Below, one piece after another: positions 62,136-64,000 of a stretch of DNA of 64,000 nt. Position 1 is the first letter of the stretch. Every line of letters begins with the position of its first letter. The notes under the pieces are model-generated. The model had not been told where the DNA came from. It saw nothing but the letters and a program-made list of their open reading frames with translations, and did not search any database. This DNA is from UBA8231 sp036011085 (lineage in GTDB: Bacteria; Latescibacterota; UBA2968; UBA8231). The position numbers and the translations under genes are program-made. The stretch covers positions 1-64,000 of the forward strand of contig DASCMS010000124.1 in NCBI GenBank assembly GCA_036011085.1, read 5' to 3'.

Positions 62136-63392
62136 TTGCGGGGGAATGTCCTCGTCCTCACCGTGTCCGGCTGCCTCGGCATGTTCAGCCGCAACATGGT
62201 GTTCCCCTACATCCCGCTCTACATCCTCACTCTCGGCGGCGATCCGGCCGAAATCGGCATCGTCTACGCCCTGGGCCCCCTCGGTGGCCTGCTCGTCTTT
62301 CCCGTTGCCGGCTACCTCGCCGACTACGTGAGCCGCGCCCGGCTGATCGCTTTCACCGGGTACTTCTCCAGCGCCGTCATCCTCATCAACGCTGTCGCCC
62401 CCAGTTGGGAATGGGTGGCCGCCGCGCGGCTGTTGCAGGGCTTCGCCGTCACCCACTTCCCGGCGTCGTCAGCGATCCTGGCCGATTCCCTGCCGCCGGA
62501 GAAACGCGGCAAAGGGTTGGCGACGATGGCGGCACTGTCCGGCGCTCTCGCCCTGTTCGCGCCATGGGTCGCCGGATCCATGCTCGACACCCACGGTGTC
62601 GAGACGGGCATGCGCTACTTGTATGTGGCCATGGCCATCGCCTATGCCCTGGGCGCCACCATCAACCTGCTCTTCCTCCGCGAGACCCGGCCGCCGCAGG
62701 CGGAGCCGATCCGGATCGACAACCTGACGCAGACACTGCGCAGCTCCTACGCCGGGATCCCGGATCTGCTGCGAGGGTTTCCAACGGCACTGCGGGCCAT
62801 GTCCATCATCATCATCCTGTGTTTCATCGCCAACGGCATTGCCAGTCCCTTCTGGGTCGTCTACGCCAAGACCCATATTGGACTCTCTTCCTCACAGTGG
62901 GGGCTGATCCTGCTGGTGGAGGTGGCACTGCGCAATCTGACCACCATACCGGCAGGGTTCATCACCGACCGCTACGGCCGATCGCCCTTCATCCTCGGCG
63001 CCCTGGTTGCCACCGTGGTGATTCCCCTGTTTCTGTTCGCCGAAGGCTTCGTCCACGTATTGCTGATCCGTTGCGCCGTGGGTGTCATCGCCGCCTTCTT
63101 CAGCCCCACTATGGGTGCCCTGCTGGCCGACCTCGTCCCCAGCTCGACGCGCGGTCGGGTGATGGCCGCTATCGGTCGCGGTTCGGTGATGATCGGCGGC
63201 GCCTCCGGTGGCGTCGGCGGTCCGGGTACCGGCTTCCTGATCACCGTGCCCCTCATGCTGGCCTCGGTCGCCGGGGGACTGCTCTACGAATGGAATCCGT
63301 TGGCGCCGTGGATCGTCGTCTTCGCCGTATCTCTGATATCTGTGGCGACGGCCGCCTTCTACCTGCGCGATCCTGAGAAACCCGAACGCTGA
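62136..63392 (+). CDS. Major facilitator superfamily transporter
   Basis: About 418 residues with twelve helices. It shows GNVLVLTVSGCLGMFSRNMV, GPLGGLLVFPVAGYLADYVSR (the loop 2-3 motif of MFS), GFITDRYGRSPFILGA (loop 8-9 motif), and GALLADLVPSSTRGRVMA. The start is uncertain: a TTG at 62136 and a CTG at 62115 are possible, both poor; the frame extends into the lipoprotein gene. The C-terminus is full. Substrate unknown; it could be a sugar or drug. Confidence 0.85.
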   Translation: MRGNVLVLTVSGCLGMFSRNMVFPYIPLYILTLGGDPAEIGIVYALGPLGGLLVFPVAGYLADYVSRARLIAFTGYFSSAVILINAVAPSWEWVAAARLLQGFAVTHFPASSAILADSLPPEKRGKGLATMAALSGALALFAPWVAGSMLDTHGVETGMRYLYVAMAIAYALGATINLLFLRETRPPQAEPIRIDNLTQTLRSSYAGIPDLLRGFPTALRAMSIIIILCFIANGIASPFWVVYAKTHIGLSSSQWGLILLVEVALRNLTTIPAGFITDRYGRSPFILGALVATVVIPLFLFAEGFVHVLLIRCAVGVIAAFFSPTMGALLADLVPSSTRGRVMAAIGRGSVMIGGASGGVGGPGTGFLITVPLMLASVAGGLLYEWNPLAPWIVVFAVSLISVATAAFYLRDPEKPER

Positions 63393-63418
63393 CGCCGATC
63401 AGCCAGGAGACAACTCCC

Positions 63419-64000
63419 GTGCCCGTCATCCTCTTCTGCCTGCTGCTGTTGCCCTGCATCGGCGCGGCCGAACCGTCGCCCGCGCTGCCCGACCCCATTC
63501 CCGTCGGCGGCTTTCAGCAGTTGCTGCCCCACGGGGGAATCCCGGCTCTCGTCGATCCGGAGTTCGTCGCCGTCGACCAGGCACAGATACCGGAGGACGC
63601 CTGGGTCCTCGGCTTCGCTGCTGGCGACGAGGCCTTTGCCTACGACCTCAACCTGCTCAACGCCCACGAGATCGCCAACCACACCGCCGGAGGGCTGCCC
63701 GTGGCAGCCGTGTGGTGACCCCTGGCCAATACGGCTGTCGTGTACAGCCGCGTGATCGATGATGAGGTGGTCACCTTTGATACCAGTGGCGGCCTGTTGA
63801 ACGCGAGTCTCGTGATGATCGATCACGAGTCGACATCGTACTGGTCCATCATGAGCGGGAGGGCGATCTGGGGCAGGCACCGGGGCCGACCGCTGCAGGT
63901 GGTGCCGGGAGCCGACAAGACGACCTACGGCGACTGGCGTGATCGTCACCCGCACACACGGGTGCTGTCCGTCGACGGCAACGAGCATGCAACGCTCAGT
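63419..64000 (+). CDS. DUF3179 family protein, probable selenoprotein (TGA = Sec100), 3' end missing
   Basis: A GTG start with AGGAG ahead, a signal peptide (VILFCLLLLPCIGAA), then GGIPALVDPEFVAVDQAQIP and NAHEIANHTAGGLPVAAVW, which fits the first part of DUF3179. Codon 100 (63716-63718) is TGA. Reading on in the same frame gives PLANTAVVYSR, SGGLLNASLVMIDHESTSYW and TTYGDWRDRHPHTRVLS, the second half of the same family, with no stop up to the right edge. In relatives the position is the first Cys of a CPLC motif, so TGA replaces Cys. The second Cys is Ala here (PLA). A hairpin with SECIS features follows. An alternative is a broken gene or a sequence error. Confidence 0.72.
63716..63750 (+). 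promoter_or_regulatory. Candidate bacterial SECIS element
   Basis: Immediately 3' to the TGA, CGGCTGT (63732-63738) pairs perfectly with ACAGCCG (63744-63750) around the five-base loop CGTGT. The loop starts 21 bases after the TGA and has G as its second base. Bacterial SECIS elements need a stable stem, a small loop with a G in the first two positions, and a loop about 16-37 bases from the UGA, which this meets. SelB binding would be needed; the Sec machinery is not in the window. Confidence 0.65.

Noticed and set aside
63419..63718. DUF3179 gene as a simple 99-residue protein ending at TGA
   Set aside because: The same frame continues for 94 codons with clear family sequence, so the TGA is unlikely to be the natural end; kept as selenocysteine with pseudogene as alternative.
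1..64000. CRISPR arrays, tRNA or rRNA genes, insertion sequences and prophage
   Set aside because: None could be recognised; no transposase or integrase frame and no regular spaced repeats were found by reading.

Overview
The window is GC-rich (roughly 63% by eye) bacterial DNA with very tight gene packing. Start and stop codons often overlap as ATGA, GTGA, TTGA or TGATG, and GTG and TTG starts are common. No rRNA, tRNA, IS element or CRISPR array was seen. The gene content points to an uncultured marine or host-associated bacterium of the Latescibacterota/Poribacteria/Gemmatimonadota kind: sulfatases, phytanoyl-CoA dioxygenase, Gfo/Idh/MocA oxidoreductases, ThuA, a lipoprotein with a GCTD...DDGSC motif, and a large uncharacterised secreted protein. 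This placement is inference, because no rRNA or phylogenetic marker was analysed.

Layout. (1) 1-22979, almost all on the minus strand: an exopolysaccharide or O-antigen locus. It holds a polyprenyl-phosphate sugar transferase, about seven glycosyltransferases, a flippase, an O-antigen ligase/polymerase, a carbamoyltransferase, phosphomannomutase, an SDR epimerase, a DegT aminotransferase, an XrtA-type polysaccharide deacetylase and a SAM methyltransferase. It ends at the left edge in a truncated secreted protein gene, preceded by a remarkable nested stem structure (2881-3077). (2) 23127-25679, plus: a PTS EIIA (PtsN-like) and a BatA-like membrane protein. (3) 39954-25706, minus: a 14-kb aromatic amino acid supra-operon. 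It has a sigma70 promoter, a Trp-rich leader peptide and an attenuator, then trpE-G-D-C, trpS, chorismate mutase, tyrA, a degenerate aroA-like gene, a 46-aa membrane protein, aroE, argS, a 59-aa zinc-ribbon protein, aroK, aroB, rimO and a DUF971 gene. (4) 40066-49714: PhyH dioxygenase, TauE/SafE permease, a small ABC exporter, a second sugar cluster (a GT2 fusion, a DPM-like GT, rfbD), a lipoprotein of the SSP411 type and an aldo/keto reductase. (5) 49718-60823: a membrane glycosyltransferase, then a catabolic cluster with two sulfatases, two Gfo/Idh/MocA oxidoreductases, a cupin, amidohydrolase, ThuA, an SDR and an AstE-like deacylase. This looks like processing of sulfated or modified sugars. 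(6) 60146-64000, plus: an apparently exported methyltransferase, a VWA lipoprotein, an MFS transporter and a DUF3179 gene cut by the right edge.

The most interesting signals are these. The DUF3179 gene carries an in-frame TGA exactly where the family has its conserved Cys, followed 20 nt later by a hairpin matching the bacterial SECIS pattern, so it is a probable selenoprotein. A roughly 197-nt structured RNA candidate at 2881-3077 has all of its non-Watson-Crick pairs as G-U in the plus sense, and two hairpin loops reading AGGAU. A trp attenuator has a nearly leaderless leader peptide. An EPSP-synthase homologue in the aromatic operon has lost most substrate-binding residues.
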